A model generated the notes under the pieces. It had not been told where the DNA came from and did no database searches. It saw only the letters and a program-made list of their open reading frames with translations. DNA of 64,000 nucleotides from Acanthosoma haemorrhoidale. Taxonomy: Eukaryota; Arthropoda; Insecta; Hemiptera; Acanthosomatidae. Below are positions 25,111-35,774 of the stretch, in pieces. The stretch spans positions 169,581,226-169,645,225 of the forward strand of contig OV884011.1 of the NCBI GenBank assembly GCA_930367205.1, given 5' to 3'. Each line of letters starts with the position of its first letter. The stretch's first letter is position 1. Position numbers and translations under genes: made by a program.

Positions 25111-25647
25111 GTGCTTGATGGGAACACTAAACTACTAAAGGCGATTCGTCCCAGAACGCCAGTATACGTTGTACCTCTTAACAACCTCCTCAAAAAGTGG
25201 AAAAAGGTAGTCATCACCCCCGACATAGAGGTGAACATTCGCAAGTGCATGGGACGACTACAAAAACATCCGGTACTGGCTTTTCCTGATTTCACAAAGC
25301 AATTCACAATAACGACGGATGCCAGTGAATATGCCTTGAAAGCGGTTCTGTCACAGGAGGGGGGCACAGGTTACCGTCCCGTAGCGTACGCCAGTAGGCG
25401 CCTCACAGAGGTGGAAAGTCGGTATAGCGCGCTGGAACGTAAGTTACTTGGGATAGTCTGGGCGATCGATCACTTCCGGCCCTATGTGTTTGGGAGAAGG
25501 TTCCGGGTGCACATGGAACACCGACCACTACAGTGGGTCGGTAAACTGAAGGAATCGTCGGCGAGGGTCATTCAGTGGAAAGAGTTCCTCGGTCAATATA
25601 ACTTGGAGGTAGTATATAAGCCCGGTAAAGAGAACATTGTGCGATAA
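25111..25647 (+). pseudogene. RT connection and RNase H domain of the gypsy element
   Basis: This 178-codon open frame starts in the RT thumb/connection (VPLNNLLKKWKK) and continues with TTDASEYALKAVLSQ (first RNase H Asp), YSALERKLLGIVWAIDHF (Glu), and MEHRPLQWV, where gypsy elements normally have TDHRPL. The third acidic residue is therefore Glu instead of Asp. YKPGKENIV follows and the frame stops at a tandem TAA TAG just where the linker to integrase begins. RNase H would degrade the RNA strand during cDNA synthesis. It is the longest intact stretch of the element. Confidence 0.88.
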
Positions 25648-26002
25648 TAGTCAACGCAATCCTGCAGGACAACGGGGCATCATCTCGGGATATCCGGCAG
25701 TTCTTGCAGGACTGGACGCCAGAGAGGGAATGTAATCATCGGGAACGAAGCTCTGCAGATGAGGAACATACGGCAGGAGGAGGGAATTCGATAGACGACC
25801 GGCCTACGGATATGGAAGAACGTGAGGAAATCATCAATGACAAGCGTCGCCAGATAGTTGGGAAGACGAAGACCTCTGGCCTGATGAAGATCGCACATGG
25901 GGGCTATGGACGATCCCCAACTATTATCATATGGTTGGAGTGAAGGTTGACGAAATTTGCCGTGTCCTAAAAGATGCTTCCAAACCACGGAAGACCCACT
26001 AG

Positions 26003-27147
26003 TTGTACGTGGGAAATGCGACTATATCGGAGAAGTGGCTGTGGTGGACGGAACAGATCGGGGTGGATAGAGCGTTTGTGCGGTGTACCCTGATGGTGGA
26101 AGCAATCACGGACAAGGGAGCACAGATGGAGATAACGCTGGCGTACCACCAGGGGAAGACAAAGCACAGGGGGGGACATGAGACGCTTCAGGCGTTGAAG
26201 CGTAGGTACTTCTAGTGGGGGACGAGGAAGACAATCCAGGATGTGCTAGGGGCGTGCGAGGTTTGCCACCGTACTAAATACGATCGACATCCACCGACAG
26301 GGTTACAGGAAGAGACCCCCAAGGTTCAAACACCTCTGAGCGATCTTCAAGTCGATATTTTCACCTGTAAGGTACACAATTGGGTCACCGTGATTGGCCT
26401 GTTTAGTAAAGCGGCCATGGCATACCCCGTCCGGGAAAAGTTTTTTGAGGTGGCGTTAGGAGCGCTAAAGAGGTGGTTACAGTTCTACGGAGTTCCTGAT
26501 TGGATCGCGTCAGATGGGGGAAAGAATTCGACAACGCCGACGTGAGAAAGGAAATGAAAGCACTTGACGTAGTGTGGCAGACGTAGTGGGTCAATACCCC
26601 AGGGCATCCAAAGAGCAGAGGGGGAATCGAGCATCTCCACAGCACCTTGGGGACCATCTCCGGGTCTACCATGCTGATAAAGGGTTGGGGCCGGAGGCGG
26701 CAATCCCAATGGTGTTAATGGCATACAACCACTCCATCCACACGGTCACAGGGTTCTCACCCTTCGAAATCCTTTTTGGCCTTCGCGGCCGTCGCAGATA
26801 CGCCAGTGGAACGGTGACAGGTGACCAGATGGCCACTCATCTCGTAAACAACCACGTGACGTTGGGGAAACTGTGGGGGAAGGTTTACGAGCGTATTGCA
26901 GCGGAAAAGACTAGGAGGGTAGCGAGGGAGAATGTGGGTGTCCAACCGATCGCTGGGCGTGTCACGATAGGGACCACAGTTTACCGGAAGATTGCATCCA
27001 ATCTGAGGCAAAGAGTTTTCCCGGTATGACGGTCCCTTCAAGGTGATCGCAATTCACGAACACAATCTAGTGACCGTACAAAGTGTCCACGGATTCAGGA
27101 AGCGTATAGAGCAGTTAAAGCTTCCAGCGTGGAAGCCTTCGGAATAG
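26003..27147 (+). pseudogene. Integrase of the gypsy element
   Basis: The N-terminal zinc domain is visible as HRGGHETLQALKRRYF then CEVCHRTK (about 26167-26282), interrupted by a stop at 26213. The catalytic core shows LQVDIFTCKVHNWVTVIGLF (first Asp, about 26347-26406), DWIASDGG (second Asp, about 26499-26522) and, after a frame change, GGIEHLHSTLGDHL (Glu, about 26620-26661). AYNHSIHTVTGFSPFEILFG follows. After another shift near 27020 the tail carries YDGPFKVIAIHE, the GPY/F motif of Ty3/gypsy integrases, and stops at 27147. All catalytic residues are encoded, but in at least three frames, so no complete protein can be made. Confidence 0.85.
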
Positions 27148-27348
27148 CAATCTACCTGTAGTATCCTCGCCCCTGCACACACCTCAGTTCGGACTAGACT
27201 TTGGTCTTTCTTTACGTTTATTTATTATTATATTAGTTTCTTAGACCTGTAAGGTTTTGCTTAATTGTTTCCTGGGAGTACGGAATCATTATGTTTTATG
27301 AGTTGTGAGTCATTCTAGCTATAAGTTCGTGACGGATGGTCGGAAACT

Positions 27349-27360
27349 GGCAGGGGGGAG
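27349..27360 (+). other. Polypurine tract of the gypsy element
   Basis: GGCAGGGGGGAG lies directly before the AGTTAA start of the 3' LTR, the expected site of plus-strand priming. Confidence 0.72.
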
Positions 27361-27527
27361 TTAAATTTTTAAAAAAAGTCAGAAGTATGACTGTATTGTA
27401 AATAAATACGATCATGGGGTGTAAACAACCCATCCTATATGTGTAGGATTGTCGGAATAATAAAAGTTAGCCTTTCTCTTGAGTTCAAGTGTTCAAATTT
27501 TTATCAAATCTTTACCGCCGGAGATTA
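27359..27527 (+). repeat. 3' LTR of the gypsy element
   Basis: Matches the 5' LTR over its whole length with a T/A-rich insertion of about 11 bp after AGTTAA, a loss near 27441, and a shorter CT region. Its last recognisable bases are GGAGATTA, without the AACT seen at the end of the 5' LTR, so the outer edge is damaged. Confidence 0.85.
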
Positions 27528-27572
27528 TGTACAAATATATATGTACATAAGTTAATCGCCGGCGGTCAAGAT

Positions 27573-27733
27573 TAGTGTTAATCAGTTTCAGCTTTTATGG
27601 TAAGTCATTCAGATACCCACCGAAACACAATAGTAGATTAAGGATCAGAGGGATTCGTGGTTTTTCATAACCAGAAACTCCAACGTTTCCAACGGACCGA
27701 ACCGCTTGTCTGTCTGTTAGCTCCGGTCCTTCA
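27573..27733 (+). repeat. Repeat R, partial copy 1
   Basis: The block from AATCAGTTTCAGC to AGCTCCGGTCCTT recurs at about 28096-28240 (same strand) and in inverse at about 35972-36110. It includes TGGTTTTTCATAACCAGAAA and GGACCGAACCGCTTGTCTGT. No coding capacity or terminal repeats are evident. Confidence 0.8.
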
Positions 27734-27954
27734 TAATTCCCACAGATTTATAGAAAAACACTATTCAGGGACTCTAACTTTAGATGTTTTTAATCGAATC
27801 TATCAGCAACGGAAATTGTATGGGCATTATTTATGTGATGTGCATGTTTAAGGCCATAACCTGTATTCCACGATACTCAAAATCTAATAAGGAAAATACT
27901 TAAAGATTCATATCTCGCATATTAAACCATCAGAGTTTTCACTATATTAATCTC

Positions 27955-28470
27955 TATCTTCATGATTCCAAGCGCTCTTTCAAATCATTCATACTGTCGG
28001 AAAGCACCCAACCATGACATTCTAATATATGATTATAGCTTTTCAATTTTTTATTGAAGCAAAGTCTCCTTTTCATTCGATAAAATTTGCAATTTATTGT
28101 GAATCAGTTTCAGCTCTTATGGTACTCGCCGAAATACAATAGTAGATTTAAGGATCAGAGGGATCTGTGGTTTTTCATAACCAGAAACTCTAACGTTTCC
28201 AACGGACCGAACCGCTTGTCTGTCTGTCAGCTCCGGTCCTTATGAATCCCTTTTTAACCCTAGAGTCATGAGATTTCACATGAAAGCCTCTTTTCACATG
28301 AAAGTCTCTTTTCACATGTTACTAATAGAAGTAATCAGTAATAAAACAATAAATATTCACCAGTCATATTTAGTCAGCTATCGATACGTTTTCATTTCTC
28401 AACTTTCTCGGGGTATTTGTTTGAAATCCTGGCCATATTACGGCTTCTATTTTCCAAAGTTAAGTTTGCA
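27955..28470 (+). repeat. Repeat R, full copy 2 (inverted partner at 35775-36255)
   Basis: About 500 bp closely matching the reverse complement of 35775-36255. Shared blocks run from CCAAGCGCTCTTTCAAATCA through TTTAAGGATCAGAGGGATCT to TTTCTCAACTTTCTCGGGGT. This copy has an extra 18-bp unit (TTTTCACATGAAAG-type) near 28280-28315 that the inverted copy lacks. It directly abuts the protease motif of the errantivirus-like remnant at 28500, so it may be part of that element's LTR or leader, but LTR structure is not demonstrated. Confidence 0.78.
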
Positions 28471-28497
28471 TATTTTATATTTATTGACTTACTCGGA

Positions 28498-29432
28498 GAC
28501 AATTGGTTAATAGACACAGGATCAGGACAACAGAGCTGAGACTGTTCACTTGAAATATGCATTACAACGTTTTACGCAGGTTATAAAGAAGCAATAAATT
28601 TAATAAGTTGGTCTATTGCTATACTTCATCAACAGCAATAAAGACTTTAAGGTATTATTTTTGCATACAGTGTAATTTCATTTTTATGGCAAGAACAGGT
28701 ATAAGAGATATTTTAGATAGAAATATACACATTATAACATCCACCCATGCTCCGTACCCGTAGGAACTGAAATTCGGAAGATTTCATAGTTGTAACTCCA
28801 GCTGGTAGGGAACAAGGCAATGGCTCAGTCATTTTAAGTTTGGCACCAAGACTGGGTTTGACCCGTGATCTATTAGTTAACTTTAAAATTTACAACTTTA
28901 GTAACAATTACGAAATATTATTAGAGATGGAGCAATGCCAACCCTAGAAACAAACATTAAATTGGGAACGAATAAGGAAATTGAAATTAATAAAGTAAAC
29001 GTAATAATTAATAATGGTCAAGTAGTACATAATGAATTATATTTAATAAAGAATGAAAAAGAACTAGAAACTCTTGCAAGACATGAACATATAACTAAAG
29101 ATAATAAAATAAAATCATCACATGACTTAACCTTTATCGAACTTGATGATATGGAAACAGAAGAAGATATGTACAGATTAATAGAAGCGACACCTAATGA
29201 CTCAGAAGAATACAAACAAATTTTGCAAGAACTCAACCAAGAAACCATGGAAGACGAAATTAGTGTAGTAGCTACACGCACTCCCAAGACTCTAGTAATG
29301 AACAAATTTTCCCCCAGAGCCCCAAACGACAAAGCAATAAATGTTGAAAAAAATCAAATATTTATACAACGAGGAGAAAAGAACATCGTTACCACAAAAC
29401 CTTCTCAAAAAAACAAGACACGTTATAGATAA
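28498..29432 (+). pseudogene. Retroviral-type protease region of the errantivirus-like remnant
   Basis: NWLIDTGSG (DTGS at 28513-28524) is a retroviral-type aspartic protease active site. A stop follows within ten codons. Downstream, in changed frames, IYNFSNNYEILL (about 28891-28926) resembles the strand preceding the conserved Gly-Asp near the protease C-terminus. An open frame of 165 codons (28935-29432) then encodes a hydrophilic, Glu/Lys/Asn-rich stretch that fits the linker between protease and RT in this group but has no RT motif. Confidence 0.6.
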
Positions 29433-29439
29433 AGCATGG

Positions 29440-30170
29440 AATATGGGCTTGGACGAAATCATTTTAAAACCTAATACTACTTACGGAATCTATTGTGAAC
29501 AAAATGTTGAAACCAACAGAAGTGAATTTGAAAAAAATTATAACAAAATACAAGAATTAATAAGAGAAAAATTTTCGACTGTAAAGATAAAATGTTAAAA
29601 GAATAAACACTTAGACGTACTTGATGCAAACAAACAAAGAAAAATGGTTGAAAATTATCATACTGGTAAATCATTTCACAGAGGTATAATTCAAACTTAG
29701 AACTAACTATACTATACTAAAACGCAAACCTATAAAAAGAAAATACCAAGCTACCCCGACAGACAGACCATTCGAAGAACTAACACCCTTAGGTATGAAG
29801 GAAAACAAATTTTCACAATTGTAAACACCTTTTCAAAAGATGTTCGTTAGAACTGGAAAAGCCTGTAACGCTATCAATGTATTTGAAGTTTTGACAGAGT
29901 ATTTGGCTCATTTCCCCAGCCCTATTCGTATAAAAATGGACATCGGACGAGAATACAATAACAACCTTACAAAGAACTTACTGACATCCCTGGGGATCGA
30001 ACCATACTACATAACACCCGATCACCACAATTCACCAGTACTACTAAATAAAGCCCAATCCACTTGATAGAAATTTTACGAACCATTAGGGAAGAAAATA
30101 AAGACAAATCTCTAGAAACAAATTTCAAACTAGCATTAATCACAATTTATAAATCAAAATTTTAAAATGT
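29440..30170 (+). pseudogene. Integrase fragments of the errantivirus-like remnant
   Basis: YHTGKSFHRGI (about 29656-29688) resembles the His-His start of the integrase zinc domain; the paired cysteines are missing. After a stop, a piece near 29800-29840 matches the entry of the catalytic core. The frame at 29840-30067 contains PIRIKMDIGREYNN, the region around the second catalytic Asp, and PYYITPDHHNSPV, which normally leads to the catalytic Glu. A stop at 30065 ends it. The Asp of IKMDIGRE is present. Fragments in three frames make this clearly dead. Confidence 0.65.
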
Positions 30171-30529
30171 CACCCAATGAGATTAGTTCTGGTATAATGA
30201 AAGATCCTAGTAAAGAAGAGGCATTAATGACAGAACAACTTTTTAGCAATTATCACGAAAAGCTCAAAATAACATTAGAAAAAGCATCACTAAGGAAAAA
30301 GAACAAAGAACCAACAAAATGAATAAAAATAGAGAAGACCCCGAAATAGAAAAAGACAAACCCTACGTTAAACGAATAACAAGAACAAAAGACGAACACA
30401 GATACAAACCTGTTATACCTTTTATTGACAAACGAAACAAAATAATAAAAGTACACTCAGATAATGTAGTTAAAAAAATCAAAATCAAAAAGTGACATTT
30501 TATACCAAAAAAAAAAAAATGTTTCAGAT

Positions 30530-31149
30530 GGACATTGATACTGACAGTGACACTCACAATAGCTGCTAATAATAATAGAATCATGGAAGTAATCAACTGT
30601 GCTATTCACCTAACCGAGCTGTACGAAATATTTAATTACTTAACTGTACTAATACTAGACATAGAACAGTCTTTAGAAACATGTTGATTGGGAATCCTTC
30701 ATGCTAACGTGATAAAACATACCGACGTAATTGATGACCAACCTATATCACAAGACTTGGAAATCATTCGGTTAACAAGTAAAATTTCATGTGCTATACG
30801 AAACGGACTCATTTATTACATCATACAATTACCAAAGAAAGTTGGACCAAAACTAAGTTCAATCTATCTTTTACCTGTCCCTGTACGAAAGGACAATAAT
30901 GCAATAACCACTATAGTACCAAACAATTTAATTCTGTACAATATACAAGAAACCTTTGTTGTAACATGTAACTATATAAAATCCAACTCATTTTGTATTG
31001 ACATTAAGAATATTAGCAATGATTGCATATCTAACGCATTGCATATAAACTTAGATAAATGTATCACCACAACTATAGTAACTCCTACTCCTTTCATTCA
31101 GTATTACAATTTTATACATGTATATTTATACTTTCATCATTATCGCTGA
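30530..31149 (+). pseudogene. env: Env-like glycoprotein remnant
   Basis: After integrase a third coding region appears. A first part (about 30590-30684) ends at a stop, and a 153-codon frame (30688-31149) follows. The pattern of alternating hydrophobic strands with LEIIRLTSKISCAIRNG and a cysteine-containing C-terminal half resembles the env product of insect gypsy-group errantiviruses, which is related to baculovirus-type fusion proteins. No intact signal peptide, fusion peptide or C-terminal membrane anchor is present, and the frame stops before one would occur. The call rests on position after integrase and on sequence style, so it is less certain than the pol assignments. Confidence 0.5.
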
Positions 31150-33994
31150 TATCAAATCTTGGTTCAAGTTCATAGACATCTGGAACATTTCAGAAACGAT
31201 CATGTCGATTTATATCTGCTATTGCTATCGATAAATTGTATAATGCTAAAGAATGAGTAAGCAATAGCAACCCTCCCTACTTCCCAGAATCTTATCCTTT
31301 TCTTATACATATATGTCTCAGCTTTACCCCCAGATTCCATGCCTTGCAGATGCTATGCCTTTCAAGATGTTCTTAGATATTCCACCCAGTATGTTCTAAC
31401 TGACCTCTAAATATTTGTATATACCAGTGTTTTGATTGTACTTCATAATTGAACTTTTCTTTCTTTTCTTTTAAAAGACTCTCCTCTGCAAAGATTATTT
31501 ACCTGATAGACAGCAATTCAAATCAGTTATTAGGTAATAGCGCCGTAACGCGCCTATGAATCTGGTTTAACCGTTATTACATGTTACACTCTGCTTTCAA
31601 CAAATTTTCTTAAAATTTTAGACATATTTTCAAACTTATTGTAGTTATATAAGGTTTCTAATGTTTTCTTCCACCTAAATGACTAATGGAATTGTATATT
31701 GCTGAAAACAGACCATCCAAGTGAAGTGTGGTACGGAAGGACAGGGTCTTACTGCTTCCTTTTGAAAGAGGCTTAGCTATTCCGGGAGTCGGTATTCCCT
31801 GAACTAAATATCATTCGATTTTTCTCAGAATGGTTCCTAGTTGCTGGGGAGAGTGCTCTGCGTTTAGTTGGTGCTACTGGAGCCATAGTTCCTGGAACAT
31901 TTACTGTTACATTAGGAAACATATCACTAGAATTTCCCAATAAACTAACGTTACCGTTGATAATTTCCAGTGACAATTCACCGATAGGGCTATCATTATT
32001 ACTATCAACGTGTAAATTATTACCTCATTGACCATATAACCTTCAATACTGCTTGGATTGGTTATGCTTTCTTGGGTTTGAGTAAATGCATTTTTGGCTT
32101 TTCCAAAAAGAGTATTATTAAAATTATTGATCTTTTGATTTCCAGTGCTATGTAAAATTCATTCATTTTCAGTTATGAGCATCTGGTATTTTTGTAAAAT
32201 TATTTCACGGACAATTAAAATTGGCTAGATTAAAAATTCAACCAATGTTCCAAATGAAACACAATTTCTGGCTCGTAATGATTAAATATTGACCAATGAC
32301 AATAATTGTTTATCACACTTTTTTAAAGATTTACCTAAACCTTCTAAGTTTACTCTTTAAGTAAAAACATGTTCACTAAATTTGACTCTTTCTTTTCATC
32401 CCAAGATTGACCGTTCCGATTCCGAGGCAAATTGAAAACAAAAACGCTCACCGTTTTGAAGACGTGTCTCAATTGAGTCGGTTGAACAAGTTGGTTGACC
32501 TTTTTCGTGTTGTCTCCGTTCTTCGTCCTTTCTGACCTCGACTGATGTCCTGTCTTCCACTCACATTTCAAGGACACGAGAGACGTGAAAAATAGTAGCA
32601 GGCTACCTCAACACTGACCTGGACTGCCCCAGACACCACTACATAATGGCCTGGATGAGCCCGTCCGTCAGGAAGTTCATAGGTATAGGACTTTGGGTGT
32701 GGCCTTGCATCGCACCTGGTGATTGCCCATGTCCGCCACCCACGCGGACAATAGTTGTACACAGCCAATCTGTTCAAAGATCATAACTCGTCTGAAAAGT
32801 TACAAACCTTAAATCCATTAAGTTTTGATCTACTAAGTCATGACGACATCGTAATATAAATTTTAATATAATTAAATTTAAATTGTACAATTGAAGTTTG
32901 ACATGGAAAAGGTATTAACTCAAAACAATGAGTTTTTAGATTTTTAATAGACAAGGCTGGATAAAGTAAAGCATGGAAAGAGCAGTTAGTCACAGTCAGA
33001 AATGTTTTCGTTAAAATTGATATAATTTAATTGTATTTTGCAAAATAAAACTTTGGTTGAGAAAAACGCTTTTTATTTAGACCCCTGTAAAAGCAGCATG
33101 CCTGAATTGTTCACGATAATCGTTCAACGTATACTCTACAAATGCCACTATACACTCTACAAAAGCAATGTTTGAAAACGCAACAGTCCTCATGCTTGGG
33201 CACAATTTTTTTCCTTTTCTATGAAACCACCAACAGGCAAAAATATTGATAAATTAAGCATAGATTATCTATCAAGGTTCGCAAAATCTATAGGCAGTGT
33301 ATACGAAACCATTTAATGAGTTAGGGTGGAGCAACATTAGGGGAACTTGCCATCTGTCTTAAGTTGGATTTCTTAAAAGCAACTAATACTGAATGATGTT
33401 TCTACTAACTATAAAATAAACACCTCAGCAGCATACAGTACCACTCAATGGATGGCTGAAATAATTTAACTAAACGCAAGCAGTGGTAGTCATATATATA
33501 AGCTGTACCCAAACAATAAAAGTGACAGTAAAATAATAATATCCCAAAAACTTTTTTCGTCCACAAGACAGCCTTTACATTTTGTTATATAATAGGAAAA
33601 AAATATTTTATAAACGAAGTTTTCACACGAGAATTTCATACTGTTGTGACCTGCATCGTATACAAAATGTGCTTCATTTATTCCCCAATTATTTTCTGCA
33701 ACTGTTTGAAAAGTGAATTGCAACGGCTCTGGATGAAAGTTACAAATTGGAAAGGGAAAGCAGGAGAGAAAAACCAATTTGTAGAAGCGCGAGAGCACTT
33801 ATTGAGGACTCAATAATGAATGTGTAATCAATTAAAATATATGCAGCGCCGAGAAAATCCACACCACTCTGACGGTAGTAATTCCTGTATTTTTGACCAT
33901 GTTTATGCTTACCGTCAAGCTTACCGTGTTTGACCTTGTTTATGCTAGGTTTATACAAACCGTATATACAAACCCATATGTAGTGGCCACCTCT
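31150..33994. other. Intergenic with a possible decayed coding stretch
   Basis: Mostly AT-rich. Minus-strand frames at about 32170-31773 read through a hydrophilic Ser/Asn/Pro-rich sequence (one frame change near 32010) ending at 31773. It looks like degraded coding DNA but I recognise no family. A GC-richer patch at 32390-32770 also shows no motif. Nothing else is supported. Confidence 0.3.
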
Positions 33995-33996
33995 TA

Positions 33997-34106
33997 CACA
34001 GGTGGTCTGAAAAGTTTCCGACATCAACATGAAGATGATAATAAAATAAATAAAAGCTAGTGAAATAAAAGCTTTGTTAGGTCGGAAACTTTTCAGACAA
34101 CCCACG
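33997..34106. mobile_element. Mariner-derived MITE (110 bp)
   Basis: Both ends carry GTCTGAAAAGTTTCCGAC in inverted orientation, flanked by TA at 33995-33996 and 34107-34108. The left inner sequence (ATCAACATGAAGAT, then AATAAAAGCTAGTGAA) matches the 3' end region of the full mariner at 56425-57709. The right inner sequence (CTTTGTTAGGTCGG) matches its other end. It is therefore an internally deleted derivative of that mariner family, mobilisable only by a transposase supplied in trans. Confidence 0.88.
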
Positions 34107-34190
34107 TAATTATGAATAATTAAAAGTTCCCCTCTTCTCGAATCATATTATACCAGTCTATGTTTCCATATTTGTCGTTAATAAAGATTA

Positions 34191-34198
34191 TGACGTCA
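34191..34198 (+). promoter_or_regulatory. CRE-like palindrome in repeat T
   Basis: TGACGTCA, the consensus bound by CREB/ATF bZIP factors, lies 95 bp upstream of the TATA box. In copy 2 the site has decayed to AGGCGTCA. Confidence 0.4.
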
Positions 34199-34292
34199 GT
34201 GAGAGTAGAGGGAACAGCTAGTGGAGAGTGGGGGCCTATCCCCACTTCCTCTTGCCGCCTGGTGGGGGCCCATCCCCTCAGGGCGAGCCGGC

Positions 34293-34300
34293 TATATAAA
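34293..34300 (+). promoter_or_regulatory. TATA box of repeat T
   Basis: TATATAAA, conserved in copy 2 at 38316-38323 at a similar distance from the repeat start, followed by the CT-rich leader. Confidence 0.6.
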
Positions 34301-34950
34301 CCGCGCGTCCTCAGACAGAGGGCAGAAAGAAAAAAACCGGCACCTTAAACACTTTTCTCTCTCTCTCTATGCACTAGCGTTTGCTGCTCTACTGAAACCA
34401 TGGTCTTCCCATTCAACTTCCTCTGCATCTCTCTCTCCTAACCTCGTTATGTTTTAGTCCGGCGTTGTCAGACGCCACACCACCCTAGTGGGAATCTCTG
34501 CCTTTGTCTCGCTATCTAGCACCTCCTTGGGAGAGACCTCTCCCTCTCGGTCGACTGTAAACTTACCAGTAGCGTCTCCCACGGCAATCCAGTCTGCTTC
34601 TCTCAGGTTCACACTCACCTTTGGGATCCGGACGGTTTTCGCCTACCCTTAGATACCGAATGTGAATTCGTGGTCATTCCAAGACCACATAAACTACCTA
34701 TAAACCTACCCTGTACCTCTTCTCTTGAACATAGTGCTTGGTCGGGGCACACACCTTCTAAAGATCTTATGGAGTCAGATCAAAGCTAATTTAAGCTGCC
34801 CGCCAACTATGTCGTCAGCCAGGGTGAAAAACCACAGGTCCACCCACCTTATCTCTTTCTGAGCGCTCCGGACGACGGCTAAGAGGTTGTAGTGACCCTA
34901 GCCCGCGGCGGGCGTCTCCTTTGGGGATACTCAGTTATCTGAGCCCGACA

Positions 34951-35774
34951 TCATACTTGAAAAATTAGGACAAATGATGTTATCATCATTTCTTTAAAAT
35001 TCCTAAGACTTCATAAAAAATAATGTGGCCGCTCAAATCCCTAAGCAAAATAGCTTTCAAACCATCCCTATAAATCCCTTTTCTTCCTGAAGCCCTTGCG
35101 AGAAGAAACGATATCTGCAGTACTCAACTTCTTAGACAGCCGAGCGTATATAATCAATGCTCATTCACGCTTGCATTCTGATTATTTATTTTTTATTTTC
35201 CTCGTCCCCTTTTACTTTTTCTCTTTTTACTGACATACAGAAATAATTATCTTTGTCAGTATTCTATTTTTTTTGAAGTATAAAGTAAAGTTTAAGTTTT
35301 TACTAAAAATAATTTTTCTCCTTTTCTAGAAAAGAGAGTTATAAAAGTACAGATAATTTATCCGATGTATACCAGGGAGAGTCCTTGTGTCTCTTGGATT
35401 CTCGTGGGCCGTTACTCGGAACTTTAGGTGGCCACTGCAGGTCTCAAAGAGCCCAGTTAAATAATCTTAGTAGAGGAGAGTCTTTTAAAAAACTTTGAAT
35501 AACAAGCAGAACACTTCTTCTTTCGGCAGAACATTGCCTTTCCAATGGCAGGCAAAATGTTACCATTATCCCCATCTCTTAGCCTTGAAGTAATTGTAGT
35601 TACTATAACATCAGAAACTCCATGGATACTTGTCTTGCCTAAACTAAGGTAAAAACTTCAAAAGTATGCAACCTTAACTTTATTACATTTTGTATTACCT
35701 AAATGAAAATAAAATTCACCACCAACAATTCATTTGTATTCAGTTCGACATATCTGATCGTATAATTAATATTT
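34951..35774. other. Intergenic, nothing recognised
   Basis: AT-rich interval between repeat T copy 1 and the inverted repeat R copy; no coding motif is visible. Confidence 0.4.

Larger units (their letters stand above)
22383..27527 (+). mobile_element. Ty3/gypsy LTR retrotransposon, complete but decayed
   Basis: A 5.1-kb element with short direct LTRs (22383-22563 and 27359-27527), a primer-binding site next to the 5' LTR, a purine-rich tract before the 3' LTR, and gag, protease, RT, RNase H, integrase order. Integrase after RT/RNase H marks Ty3/gypsy rather than copia. LTRs start AGTTAA, and the 5' copy ends TTAACT. The left flank is TATATA, a target preferred by the gypsy/17.6-like group. 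About 230 bp separate the end of integrase from the 3' LTR, so there is no env gene. Stops and frameshifts occur in every domain, so it is not autonomous. Confidence 0.88.
28495..31149 (+). mobile_element. Errantivirus-like (gypsy-group) retroelement remnant
   Basis: Protease, a stub near the RNase H/integrase boundary, integrase pieces and an env-like region appear in the correct order. RT and almost all of RNase H are missing between about 29430 and 29440, a large internal deletion, and the integrase zinc domain is cut short. Stops and frame changes are frequent and the DNA is very A-rich on this strand. Gypsy-group elements with a third gene of the env type are known from insects. No LTRs could be proven around this copy; repeat R lies immediately upstream. 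It is a non-functional relic, unrelated in sequence detail to the gypsy element at 22.4-27.5 kb. Confidence 0.72.
34124..34950 (+). mobile_element. LTR-like repeat T, copy 1
   Basis: It begins AAGTTCCCCTCTT and ends GAGCCCGACA. It shares almost its whole length with 38171-39126: GAACTT-type leader, CT tract, GCACTAGCGTTTGCTGCTCT, TATGTTTTAGTCCGGCGTTG, AGCACCTCCTTGGGAGAGAC and GGGATCCGGACGGTTTTC. A TATATAAA box at 34293-34300 and a perfect cAMP-response-type palindrome TGACGTCA at 34191-34198 suggest a Pol II promoter. No internal retroelement genes are attached. It may be a solo LTR, but a target duplication was not found and the exact edges are uncertain. Confidence 0.65.
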
